From positions 1 through 64,000 of the forward strand of contig WHVA01000045.1 in the NCBI GenBank assembly GCA_015179125.1: 64,000 nucleotides of DNA, in the 5' to 3' direction. The stretch comes from Gautieria morchelliformis. Lineage: Eukaryota; Basidiomycota; Agaricomycetes; Gomphales; Gomphaceae. Shown here piece after piece: positions 19,957 to 31,100 of this stretch (within the stretch, counting starts at the first letter, position 1; each line of letters opens with the position of its first letter). The position numbers and the translations under genes are program-made. The notes below the pieces were generated by a model. That model was not told the DNA's origin, made no database searches, and was given only the letters and a program-made list of their open reading frames with translations.

Positions 19957-20850
19957 TCAGTCTACTATTTGCGAGGAGATGGCGAGTGCAAGTTCTTGAT
20001 TTGGGACTGTGTTCCCAGTCAAGAAACCCGTCCCGTTTCGTACGGCAGCACAGAAGCGCAATTTGTTGCCTTGGATAAACGATATGCGGTCCTTCACGAT
20101 GCAGACAGTGAAATTGTGATGTGTGGTAAGGTGGAGGACTGCAAATAAGTTGTTCTGGAGTGCGGGCACGTGTAGAACTTTCGAGAACAAAACGTCTTGT
20201 GCCGGTTTCCCGTCGATCATGGGGGAAAACAATACTTGCCCCCGCCCGGCCGAGTACACCACCTCGTTTGTTGCTAGTCTGATGGGTACTCTGTAGTACT
20301 CGTAATTCCGCAGCCAATGACGATGAGGAGTCATGTGGCTGGTCGCTCCTGTGTCCGTGTTCCAGCACAGATCGGCGGCTCCATTGATTGATGATGAAGG
20401 CGAAGGTCGTAGGTTCGCATTCCCAGCGAGTTCCTCTGTGATATCGCTCAATGTATTTTTCTTTCTTTCTCGGAGTGTGGATAGCGTCTCTGCAAGTGGC
20501 GCAAGGGATTCTCGTCGCTTCAGGTTTCTGTTTCCTGCGGCGATAGTGTTTCCATCCAGATTCTTGCTTTTTAGCCTTGCCCACATTTCAATGGGATTTT
20601 CCATGATGCTCTCGACGTGAACGTATTGTGTCGGAGTTAGGGATTCGAGTATGGTGCCGGCGGCCTCCTCCCTCTTCAGAATCCACTTTTCCGCTTCTCT
20701 CGCGTCCATCGGCTTTTTGAGGTCTTCGATGACTATTCGCCATGCGCCTATTTTCATGAGCCTCTCCTGCATTTCGGTTGCCCAGACATCGTAATTCGTG
20801 CCCGTGAGTCTGACGCTTTTCGCGCGACCTTCAGCTTCTGATTTGGACAT
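19957..20850 (-). pseudogene. copia Gag-protease with internal gag deletion
   Basis: Start chosen at Met 20850 (MSKSEAEGRAKSVRLTGTNY). The N-terminal Gag helix region (NYDVWATEMQERLMKIGAWR, EEAAGTILESLTPTQYVHVE) is present. The reading then passes within about 90 residues directly to the protease active site WNTDTGATSHMTPHRHWL. No zinc knuckle (CX2CX4HX4C) lies between them, so the nucleocapsid part is missing. The downstream protease frame continues to 19957. Confidence 0.85.
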
Positions 20851-20880
20851 ACTGGGTTCTTTTCCTTCGATTATAGCGCG

Positions 20881-20892
20881 GGGCCCATAACC
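20881..20892 (-). promoter_or_regulatory. copia primer-binding site matching a half initiator tRNA
   Basis: Directly inside the 5' LTR, the minus strand reads GGTTATGGGCCC. This is complementary to the anticodon-stem region of eukaryotic initiator tRNA-Met (GGGCCCATAACC), the same internal site used by Drosophila copia, rather than a tRNA 3' end. Confidence 0.75.
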
Positions 20893-20996
20893 TGTCACGC
20901 GCAGGACTGAGTTCGAAGGGAAAGTTGATAGGGTTTCCCTTCGAACTCAGACTACTACATTGGGCGACTGCGTCACGTGATCTCGCACGAGCAACA
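20893..20996 (-). repeat. 5' LTR of the copia element (104 bp)
   Basis: TGTCACGCGC ... GCACGAGCAACA. The inner GAGTTCGAAGGGAAA ... TTTCCCTTCGAACTC forms a perfect 15-bp-arm inverted repeat around TTGATAGGG. Confidence 0.92.
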
Positions 20997-21339
20997 TTGC
21001 TCCCAGTATCTCTCACCACCCTTCCCCCCTCTTTCTTCTTCCTTTCACAAGGGCTCATCGCTGTCCACTCACATGCCGACCTCTAAACCGTTGTTTCTAA
21101 CTTTGACGTCAGCCGAATGCCAGGACAGCCTTAAGGATATCCAATTCGCGACCTCTTTAATCACATTCGTCAGGTTCATAGGTCGGATGGTGGGCTTGCG
21201 CGCAATGGGTAGCGCGCTCTATAAGGTAACTCGGAACTCACTCACTATCATACAACTCAAGTTAGCACCATATTTCGTATCTGCCCTGCATCGTATTCCG
21301 TCTACTTTTACATGTATTTCTGAACGGCATTTCAGTACT

Positions 21340-21782
21340 ATAATTCACTGATTTATATGTACAAAACCGGCTGAAAATCAGTGTAAATTGTTTCTGAAAT
21401 GGACATTCTCTCTACTAGATTTCGGGGTCATGCCAATTGACCGGTGCACTTAATTCAGGTACGCGAGCACTTAAATTTAGTACCTTCTGCATTGATTTAT
21501 CGGTACGTAATGTACTTAAGTTAAGTACCCGGTCTTCCTGCAGTGCCGGCTAGCTGTCTTATAGCCGGCTTAATGGTAACCGGCGTGAATTTAAGCCGGC
21601 TTTTGGGAATCGGCTTGGCCCAGCTAATCAGCAGCTTGGCGTGCGGCTAACCAAGCTGATACTAGTCGCTGGTGCCTAGTCATCAGGGAAAAAGGGTGTC
21701 TATTGGCATCACATAGCGCTATATAGCACTTCATAGTGTTACAGAGCAAGCGATAGACTACTCCTTTTTCCATGATTAGTAA
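21340..21782. repeat. palindrome-rich, possible non-autonomous element
   Basis: Repeated GCCGGCT palindromes at 21547-21602, an inverted pair ATCAGCAGCTTGG/CCAAGCTGAT at about 21628-21660, and a longer imperfect terminal-inverted-repeat pair: 21676-21703 against 21753-21779 (CTAGTCATCAGGGAAAAAGG versus the complement of CCTTTTTCCATGATTAG). No coding capacity. The terminal pair suggests a roughly 104-bp MITE-like hairpin. Confidence 0.45.
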
Positions 21783-22429
21783 GGATCAAAGATTATCAGC
21801 TAATGCCTACGTTTGGAAGAAGCATCATGATACTTACGATGGAACTTATTGTCGTGTTCGTTTCAAGGGATTGCCTGTCGCATCAGACAGGAAAGGGTCT
21901 CTCAATCAGACTGCAGATGTACAGTCTGGTTCAAGCATCCAGCTCACACGCACACAGCCAGTTCAAGCTTTTCTGTCTTCTTTTTTTTTTTTTTTTTCAG
22001 CCGCAACGGAGGATTGAACTCAAATGCCATTTACTCCGCAAACCAGATCCATCCAAATCAACCACCTATCATGAGCCATTTCCCTGCGCCTCGTTTCGCG
22101 TACATGATGCTTGTTGCTTGTTGCACAGTGGTGCCACTGCAGCTACATGCCGACTCCGAGTGCCGAGCACCGCTGATTCGAACTTGCTTTGAGCTGGTGC
22201 AGAAGGACTTGCTAAATTGCGGCAACCGTGCGCGAGAAGGAAACGGGCATGAGCGGAACTGATGAGCCCTCGGTAGGCCCCTTCCACCTGTGACAGCCAA
22301 GTAAACTGCTGCGGTTGACTTTGCTGAGGCCACATTGCTAGTGAGGCAGCGTCGCTCGCCATCCCCATCCCTAAGGATAAGATAAAGCTTGAGGGAAGAT
22401 TCCCATGTAACTCTCAGCTTCTCCCAGTT
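21783..22429. other. intergenic stretch before the DUF6533 gene
   Basis: Contains a T homopolymer near 21979-21997. Open frames on both strands are short and match nothing known. The 3' part is the likely promoter and 5' leader of the downstream gene. Confidence 0.4.
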
Positions 22430-24313
22430 ATGTCGTCTGCCGGTGTGGAAAACGACATCGTTCTTGGAGGGCAGTTGTAAGTTCTTCCCAAGTTTTTCAA
22501 TCGTCCTTGTCACAACATCCTTGCCTTAAAATGATAGGCAGGCTACTAGAGCAAGTATCCTCCCAAGGACCGGTTATCTTACTCCTCTGACTGTCGGATC
22601 AGTATTACCTTGTTGCAAGCCTCGCCCTTCTGATCTATGAGCATCTCCTCACATTTGGGGATGAAGTACGTCTGTATTTCTCAAGACCAGCGAACAAGTT
22701 CACAACAACATTTAGGTTCGGTATATTTGGTCCAACAGAGTATCTTTAGGTAAACCACTTCAACCTCGGGAGACAAACATATGCCTCTAAACCATTCCAC
22801 AGCCGGTTTTCTGTTCTTCGTCGTGAGGTCTTTCATTCTTTGGACGTTCTCAATATCGATTTACAGCAGACCAGATATTACGTCCCAATCTGCTTGTCAG
22901 TGATAACATATGGTACGTTCTTTGGTTATTGATACCGTCATGCACCTTAAATAGCGTTTAGCCAACACAACAAGGTGGGGCGAAGCCGTATGTCTCGTTC
23001 CCATTGCAATTTGTGTTTTTGATGATGTTTTAGGCGTGAGCCATCTATGCTGCCGACTTCCTTTGCTCGCTATTGATATTCTATCACAAGTTGCAAAACA
23101 GTAGGCCCTTTGGAGCCCTTGGGTTTTTTGACCGTGGTTCTTACCGCATCCAGTATTCTACTCCTTTTGCGGTAAGTTGTCAATATTCATTCACAAACCA
23201 TTGACGATTTCAAAAACAGTGTATATGCGTTGTACAATCGTAACAAATGGATCTTGGGTTGCTTGAGTTCAGTCATTGCCATTCAATTTGCTCTCAACAT
23301 TTTCATTTTCACATTGCCGGGTGGCGGACGTAAGCTTCGAGCATCATTTTGCAAAGGCCATCACCTCTAACCCGATTCTCAGCATTGCCTACGCCGCAAA
23401 TTGACCTCCCTGTCTTTCAAGGTGCGAAGGGTTGACACCTACGCATTGTATCACTGCAACTCATGTTTCTTTTATTCTTCACTTAAGGCTGCCTGTTTAT
23501 TCCTTCTGACAGGCTGTGTGTTCCCATAGGGTTTATTATTAGCCTTCGGTCTTATGTAACGATTTCGCAGTAAAAATGGAACAAACGCTCCCATTGTCCT
23601 GGAACTAATATATGACGTCTCCATAGTGGGCCTAGTCGTGGCCAAGAGTTGGAAAGACAGGTCGCTCAGTGGCCTCAGGGATCGGAGCGGGATCTTACGG
23701 ACTATTGTTAAGGACGGTATCATATACTTCCTGTAAGTCATGTGCCAGTCTTCAATAATGCTGCGAATACATCATTTTAGTGTTATATTTTCCACCATGT
23801 TCACCTGGTTATTTATGGGCCTTTTTGCACCGGTGAGTGTTATATAACTTAAGGATGGATCTAGAATTATGAACTTTGAAGATCAGCTGGGACTCAAGCT
23901 TATAAATGCCCAGTAAATCCCTCTAATCACTCACTGGTGCAACAATGTTATTTTATTCTCATGTCACATTCAACTACAGCCCATCAACCGTGTATGCTCC
24001 CCAATATTCCGCTTCCGTTCTTCCGACTGATGGTTCTACTAACAGTCTGATTGCAATTATGATCAATCGCTTGACGATCAACCTGCATCGCTCAGTGAAG
24101 AGTAACACCCGGACTTCCCTCACCCCTAGCACGATACCGCAAAACGCTGGCCCATTTCTCCCCACCTGGATGATCCACACCCAGGATTATAGCAGCAGCA
24201 GCGACACTGATAAGGAGGTGATAAGTGGTCTGGGAGACCTTTCCCATGAATCCCTAGGAATCGAGCTAGTAGAATTTCATCCTCGAGGCGATGAGTTCAA
24301 TTCGCAGCTTTGA
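22430..24313 (+). CDS. DUF6533 integral membrane protein
   Basis: A spliced gene. Exon 1 is 22430-22476, exon 2 22542-22554, exon 3 22603-22665, exon 4 22716-22749, and further exons run to the stop at 24311-24313. Joined exons give QLLLEQYYLVASLALLIYEH then LLTFGDEV/RYIWSNRVSL, the N-terminal DUF6533 signature. Later exons encode VYALYNRNKWILG (about 23221) and LELIYDVSIVGLVVAKSW (about 23600), then a charged tail LIAIMINRLTINLHRSVKSN. This family is a basidiomycete-expanded set of multi-pass (about seven-helix) membrane proteins of unknown function. Introns are about 48-60 bp with GT...AG ends. Middle exon borders (22803-23600) are uncertain. Confidence 0.75.
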
Positions 24314-24519
24314 TTCCTTGTTTCTCTTCTTTCGACATGAATATTTGTCAGACGAGCTTATGTCTAGACTTGTGGAAAAAGTCGGTATCCATTTCATCTA
24401 TGGTAATTGGGCGAAACAATGGGCATAAGTCATTGACAGTGCACCGGTCAGCAGCTACCTGTGCATATTCAGGAACGATCTTTCCCGTAGCTTTGACCAC
24501 ATTTTCCGAAGGCGTTTCT

Positions 24520-26362
24520 TTAGATACATAGGAATTCTAAGTTTGTTGGACCCCACTGCGACACCTGGGTCAATAATAATTGCAAGGGTATAAATAAGAC
24601 ACGCACCCAATCCCACCCCAGATGGACTACACCTTCTAGGTCAATCATTGTTTCCGCATCACTGACTGTTCTCCTCCCTATCACATCCAGGTATGGTAGG
24701 GCAGTACTAACCCTTTGGGTGAATGCGGATTCGTGTTCATCAATTATGGTGGGTTGGGTATCCTGGACAATAGTGATGGAGAGCAGTTCTGGTTGATCTT
24801 CCGATGGCGACAAAGACGTGTCTTGGGAGGACAACGCTAATTTCATCGAGGGTTTATTAGTGTACTGTTCAAAAATTAACCGGCTGAGACCCACCACGTC
24901 GAAGTGCCAGCGGATTAAAATCCAACACCCTGAGACGGCATCCACTGGCAGATCCCCACGGGTCGCCGTCCAGACCTACCTCTTGTTGTACATACCGCGT
25001 TCCATAGACATGGTAACCTGCTCGGTAGTCACATATAGGCATCATCCTCGTTCTCAGCGGACCCCAGTTTTCCCATGGGACAGTTAGTTGGTCTGCATTC
25101 GAACGTGCGTTCACCTCCTCGAGAAGCGATGGAACATGTACGAAGAGCACATAGTGCTGCTCTTGCAGGAGATATGTAAAATGCATGCTAACCGTTAACA
25201 GACGGGAACATGAGGTAGGGTAGAAAAACGTAGGAGGTTCTGAAGGTGGTCCAGAACCCAGTATAAACAAACTGGTAGCTATGTTTTGAGATAGGCATGG
25301 GAGTTGATATATGCGGACGAGCCGGGGCTCCATGGATCCTTCTGGACGAGCAGCGATGAAGTCGTACATGAGGAGTTCAGGTTGATAGCACCCGTCGGGC
25401 TCTGAAGTGCACCTCACTGTGATAAAATGTCGCAAAGAGAGAAATGAAAAGCTGGTGATGTCGGCGGTTCGAGGCGAAGCACCTAAAAACTATACTGTTT
25501 TTAAGCACCTCAGGACAAGAAGAAAAGGCAAGCGCACAGCGAGAAGTTGACCAGTTTTCCAGTCCCAAACATATAGTTGGTCCCTCAAATAATCTCCAGG
25601 AGTGCGGTAAAGTATGGCAAGGAAGTCGCCCATTATCTGAGTATTAAAACTATAGTCCGTGTCCAAGAGGGTTGGGACACAAGACAGCACGGGCTCAGTG
25701 GCGCAAGGATGACGTTCCCCAGTGCTCATAGCGCGTAAATGTATCAAAAACGTGTGCCACTGTCCATCAGGAGTCCTGCATAACGAGTAAAACAACAAAC
25801 TCCCTCTAAAGAGAACGTCACGCACTCAGGCCAAGCGACGAGAACGACGAGGTCCTGCGGAGGATCTATAGCAAATTGTTGCATGATTACTTCCATGTCA
25901 ATTTGCCAAATATGCACAGGAGTTCCTCGTATGGCAGATGGTAGTTGTACGAACGACAGTACGGACGGCATCTCTGGTGCATAGTCGTGTGCTAGTACAC
26001 CGCCACGCAATCTCCATGTGTGACACTGAGGCAAGTCTACTGTGGTTTTCTGGCGAAAGCAAAGTTTTGCCCAACCCTGCTCAATAGTCCTGAGTTGAGC
26101 AAGTCGTTCAGCTATTGAGAGTCGACACTCGGTGCCTCCATCCTCTAATCCCGCAACAGCAAGCTCCAGGCGATACTGCAAGAGCACACTGTCCCGGATT
26201 GCTTCATGAAAGACGCGACATGTCTGCGAATATCAAGTACGACCAGTCGGATGGTCTGAGAGTGGGACATACCAGTGAACAACGGCGAATGTCACATGCA
26301 TCTAACTCCTTAAAGACACGTATAAGAACGTCGTTGGGTAGGGTATCGATCTTGAGGCTCAT
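24520..26362 (-). CDS. F-box protein with a possible frameshift
   Basis: Start at Met 26362 (MSLKIDTLPNDVLIRVFKEL), which opens an F-box: the first exon ends ...DIRRCSL, an intron of about 50 bp follows, and the next exon resumes TCRVFHEAIRDS and LQYRLELAVAGLEDG. This N-terminal arrangement is typical of the large basidiomycete F-box family whose C-termini resemble beta-propellers. Further exons: 25825-25490 region (MGDFLAILYRTPGDYLRDQL) and 25435-24869 (HFITVRCTSEPDGCYQPELL, CRLRVLDFNPLALRR). The frame then shifts by one at an A5/T5 run near 24868 into AFTQRVSTALPYLDV, ending at 24520. The F-box would bind Skp1 in an SCF ubiquitin ligase; the substrate is unknown. Confidence 0.7.
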
Positions 26363-26599
26363 AATCAGTGGAAGAGACGACTGACTTCCACGAGCGCTCA
26401 GCGTGGCACGTTCTCCATGTGTTAGTACAGTAGTGCCAATCTCGGCTGGCAATGCTTAACTGAGCAACCAGGCTCATCAGATATATGCTCATGCGTGTCT
26501 TGCGTAACTCTCTTCTCCCGTCGTCAGATTCAACTCACATACTGGAAACTAACACAGATCAGATTGATTGTGAGTACTACATAGCGCTGGGAGTGCTTA

Positions 26600-27385
26600 C
26601 CTAACGTATGAAATATAAGTTCCTCCCATAACTTGATTGGGACAAAATCGAGTAGAACCTTACATCTTGCGTAGAGCCGATGCCAAACGTCAAGTCAATA
26701 ATGTCCCCCGGATTAAGGTTATATTTGCCCTCATGATCACAGTCTCGCAGGGTTTCGTTGTAAAGACAAGTACTCTTCACAGGCGTGTCACGTAGAGAGC
26801 CCACATTACCATTATTTGATGCAGCGACGTAATTTGCATCAGAGCCTTTATAATCCGCGACAGTCAGTACGAGAGACCCCTACGTGAGGCACCACGATGT
26901 GACCTTCAAGATAAGCGGTGACAGAGGCATGCAAGGTGTGTCAAGACTGATACGAGATATTCGGGAGGGTTCCAGAACCGTGCCCCACAAGAAGGTAGAC
27001 TTCTCTTTGGATATCCGGCGGAGTATCAGACTCGTCGAACCAGGACGATTGATACACGGAACGGCCTGTTTCCCGCACAAGCACCTGCCGATATTGCCCA
27101 CCTCTCCCAGCGCCTCGCAAGCCTGATCGTCGATATTTGGCTCGCATTGCCTCAGAAGCCATGTCTCACCGGCGCTCCAGCAAATATGCTGGGTTGACCA
27201 GCAGCATCTTCGCGTTTGGACGCTATTGGTGGCACAAAGGTCGAAGCGAGATGGTTGATGGTAAGAATTAGCGAGATGAAGATTACTGAGAACAGCATGA
27301 TGTACGTTCCCGGAGCGAGGAGAAGGCTGACTAGAGGCAAATTCGAGTGAATTCCCTCAGAGAAAACTCTCTGGTCAAGCGCCAT
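26600..27385 (-). CDS. hypothetical protein with N-terminal membrane segment
   Basis: A tentative spliced minus-strand gene. Met 27385 begins MALDQRVFSEGIHSNLPLVS and a hydrophobic helix LLLAPGTYIMLFSVIFISLI follows. A donor after GGCGCCG (about 27170) and an acceptor before GCTTGCGAGG are plausible, giving a segment with NIGRCLCGKQAVPC. A later exon encodes VADYKGSDANYVAASNNGNV and LNPGDIIDLTFGIGSTQD (about 26840-26670). I do not recognise the family. Several Cys and the single N-terminal helix are compatible with a membrane-anchored or secreted protein. The exon chain is a guess. Confidence 0.35.
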
Positions 27386-28103
27386 ACTTGCTGCAGGGCG
27401 CTATAGCGTCGACCTCGTAGTAATACGCCGCGGTCCTAACCATCCCTAGATATGCATGCATGACGCGTCGTCGAGGAATTTACAGTCGATTCATTCGATC
27501 AAGACTTGTCTCCAAACGCAGTGATACCTTACCTGCCAGCCCATGGCCAGGAACATCTGAGACGGACGTCCCGCATTCGTCTGTTGCGCGTTCACTCTGC
27601 AGGAGTCGGCCGCCCTGGCCTTAACTGATCCAGGCCGACCACGAGTGCTCTACTCGGAGCCGAGATAACCGTCCGGGCCGTGGTGACCTAGCCTGTAGAT
27701 GTCGTGTCTGCTGCGCAGCGCGCTGCGTAGCAAAGCAGAGCACGGTCTCTGCGGGGCAACACTCCCCACTTCTAGTGTATAATACCTCTGCTGTATATCG
27801 AGACAGAACATAATGTCTCTTGATCGGTATAAGGCTGTACACGGTCGCGGAGAACTTGGACAGCATTCGGGACGGTAGAGTTGCTTCTCCGTGCAGTGAT
27901 GGTGGCGACGCATCATGCACGAGCAGCAAGGATTTCGTGCCGTGAGAAATGTTGTCAGAAATAACCACTTAAATAAAGAAATACTCAGCGATCGACTAGG
28001 CGCTCTGGGCCTGGGCGGAGACCCAACTCCAACAAACCTCCAGTCGGGCAGCTTTACAGCCACGTAGGACGTCGTGGGGTTCCACGCCATTAGCACCAAT
28101 CCC
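27386..28103. other. intergenic stretch upstream of the RhoGEF gene
   Basis: No gene recognised on either strand. Minus-strand open frames at 27621-28105 show no motif. The right half should contain the RhoGEF promoter and leader. Confidence 0.45.
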
Positions 28104-31100
28104 ATGTCGCGAGCAAGATCACCTCTCTCCGACGAGGAAGACCTCAGTAAGCTCTATAATGACGTTTTGGCCGGTTTCGCATCGGAAGGAGATGGGCCAG
28201 ATTCACTAGCAAGCTCGTTCGGCCATGGAGGATCCCATGGTACTCCCGGAGAGACCAACATCGCCTCTATATACGACTATTACGCCGCGGAACCAGCTCG
28301 TAATACGACCGAGGATTATTTGTCTGCACGACCGTCACCAAACGGCGGACAAGCACATGGGACAGGTACGTCAAATTGCCAACACAAAATCTGTGTATTC
28401 CTCTCTGATTTGTTTGCTGCAGTGAGTCTTAATTCCCCAACACTAGGTCCAGGTCGTCCTGGGCCCTTATCATCTCCCCCCCGTCCTGCAGGTCAACGCG
28501 CGCCTAGACCTCTGCCCAGGCCTCCTTCAGGACCAAATTCGCCTAGCCTAGCTGTTGCAGGTCCATCTACTTCCCGAATTCCAGAACCCCATCCTTATTA
28601 TCCTGACGAGAAACAAGCCCATCCGTCCCCACAGGGCTCAGGTAATCGTTGGCCTCCACCAAACTATCCAGCTGATGGACGTACGGATGTCGTACAACCA
28701 CTTCCCCGCTCGTCTTCATATACCTCACAGTCGCATCAATATAGGGCGGAGTCCATATCCAGCTTGCAGCGACATGCGACGGCGCCAAATGACATATCTG
28801 GGCGCGATCCGGATACCACGTACGGTTCAGGCAATGTTTATCGTCCACCTGGCGCTGCATTACCCACCCCCCCATCCGTTCCTAATGGGCATTATAAAGC
28901 CGTCAATGGCTCCCCTCATTACCGGACGTCCTCTGCTCGCGCATCTGCGGACGTGCCGTTCGCTGGGCAGACATCTCGGGCTAGTTTCGGGAATGAAACT
29001 GGAGACTCCTTTCCATCAGAGATACGCATGTCTAACGGAACGTATAATTCCTCTGACGGTAACCCTGCTAAATCGATTACCCGATCAGCGGCAGGAGGCT
29101 TTGAGACCAACGGCTTTGACATAGGTAGGTCTTCGGGAAGCTCTTATGGTCAAGAAGATACGATTTTGGCGCGATCAACACCACCAACTTCGGTTGAACG
29201 GGGCAACTCTCTCTCGTCTTCTATCTATTCGCCTGTATCTCCGTCGCCTCCACAGGAATTACAGAGCCGACCATCTATCACAGTTTCCTCTCACATCCCA
29301 GACTCTAGCTACAACGGGGAGTCATCACGTCACGCCGAGTCCTCTCGTATGGCCCGGCACCACGAAGAGATCCAACGCACGATTGCCAGCATCAAGGCCC
29401 CGCTCGAATTACATGAGGACGAGGATGATGATGATTTTGAAGACATCGACGAAGATCCTGATCGTTTCGTGATTTTGGCCCTATTGAGCCATTTGGCGGT
29501 TCGACTTCGGGACAAAGTCCCAAGGGGTACGCATGTGAAAGGAAGTATTCCCTACGACCGTGCTTTCACTGGGAAAGATATAGTGGTATGTTCAGACAAT
29601 TCAACCACTAGAGACTCTTCTTACTTCAACCCAACAGTCTACTATACAATCCCAAATACAAAGGGAACTCCTAGTCAATCTGGGAATCTCCACGAGTGAC
29701 CGACGCACTGCTTTGGGCGTCGCCCGCAGCCTTCAAAGCCAATTGTTTTTCTACGAAGTGGAGTGGGGAGGACGTCAGCTCTCCGATGGTGTTGAAGATG
29801 TCTTCATGTTCCTTGACGACTCTGAAGGCATGTCAGCCGAAGTACCTGAAAGAGAGGAACTCCCAACGGGCGTAATTACGGTGTTGACTAAGTGTTACTC
29901 TCCAAGTTGTATGGAGGGTGTACCATGCTATGCTTACGGTTGTCCACGACGGGCGTCGGTGCGTTTTATTCTGATCTTGTGTGTCAGTCCGTTGTTGAGC
30001 CTAGGAACCAGAGTCACGCGCCTCCATCCGATTCACTTTCCGATACCGCTGAAAAACCTGTAAGCCGTTTGATGTTATGGTGAAATAATTTGCTTAATTA
30101 CTCCACTATTGCCCAGCCTGTCGATAGGTGGACCGACACAGTCGACCCTAATATCTTGAGATCCTTTCCCCCCAGTGAAATTAGACGACAAACGTGCGGC
30201 CATTTCTTTGCATGTTTTCCTAGGGTTGAGTTCATTGATGGATTTGTAGTGTTATCCGTAAAGTCATCGAGAAAGAGGAACAGTACGTCCAAGACTTGGA
30301 CACCATTGAATCTGTGAGCCAATAATGGTATTGCAATTATTCTCTGTCTGACTGCTTGTGAAGCTGTTCATCAAACGGCTCCGAAAGAATGACCCAGAAG
30401 TCATCCCTCCGGACGAGCTCGATGACTTCATTGATGCTGTTTTTGGCAACGTCCTCGACCTGCGCGAGTGTAATCGTCGTCTTCTGGAAACCATGTATGT
30501 CCGCCAGAGAGAACAAGCACCAATTATACAGGTCATCGGGGATATCTTCTTGACAGCGGCAGTGGAGTTCCGTTTGCCTTATCCAAATTACGTGGGACAT
30601 TTACCAGTAGCGGAGAAAAGGATGAAAGATGAGCTTGAACACAATGCAGAGTTTCGGCGATTCGTTGAGGTATGTCCATTAGTGCACCCCATCTAGTACT
30701 TGTTTTCCGACTTACTGTCACTCTATCTAGCTATGTGCCCGTCATCCGGATTCCCGTCGTTTTGATCTCAGACACTTCATAACGCGGCCATCCGAACATC
30801 TACAGCGTTACCCTGTGCTCCTGGAAGCAATCTTCAAGGATACGACAGAAGGTAATCCAGATGCCGAATTCCTACAGGAGGCCATTCAATCAATTCGCAA
30901 GTTATCTGGTGTGGCGCATGTGCGAACATTCCAATCTGCAATGTTACGTGGGCCTACTGCCAAATTGGAATGGCACGATCTCGTCTCGGCTGAGGTTCGT
31001 GAAAGCATGAGTAAGCACGAGGTCGCTCGACAAGGGTGAGTACCTCTGTATCTATGGGGATTTTTATGTAAACCCACTGGATTAGGCAAATATTCGAGTT

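Larger units (their letters stand above)
16835..20996 (-). mobile_element. Ty1/copia retrotransposon with intact target duplication
   Basis: A minus-strand element of about 4.16 kb. LTRs at 16835-17001 and 20893-20996 share TGTCACGCGCAGGACTGAG and end GCACGAGCAACA. An exact target duplication TTGCT occurs at 16830-16834 and 20997-21001. The order Gag-protease-integrase-RT-RNase H defines copia. The copy is disabled by an internal gag deletion, a stop within integrase and a frameshift before RT. Confidence 0.95.

Noticed and set aside
28074-28103. Upstream GTG start for the RhoGEF
   Set aside because: Nuclear genes of fungi start at ATG, and ATG 28104 lies in the same frame.
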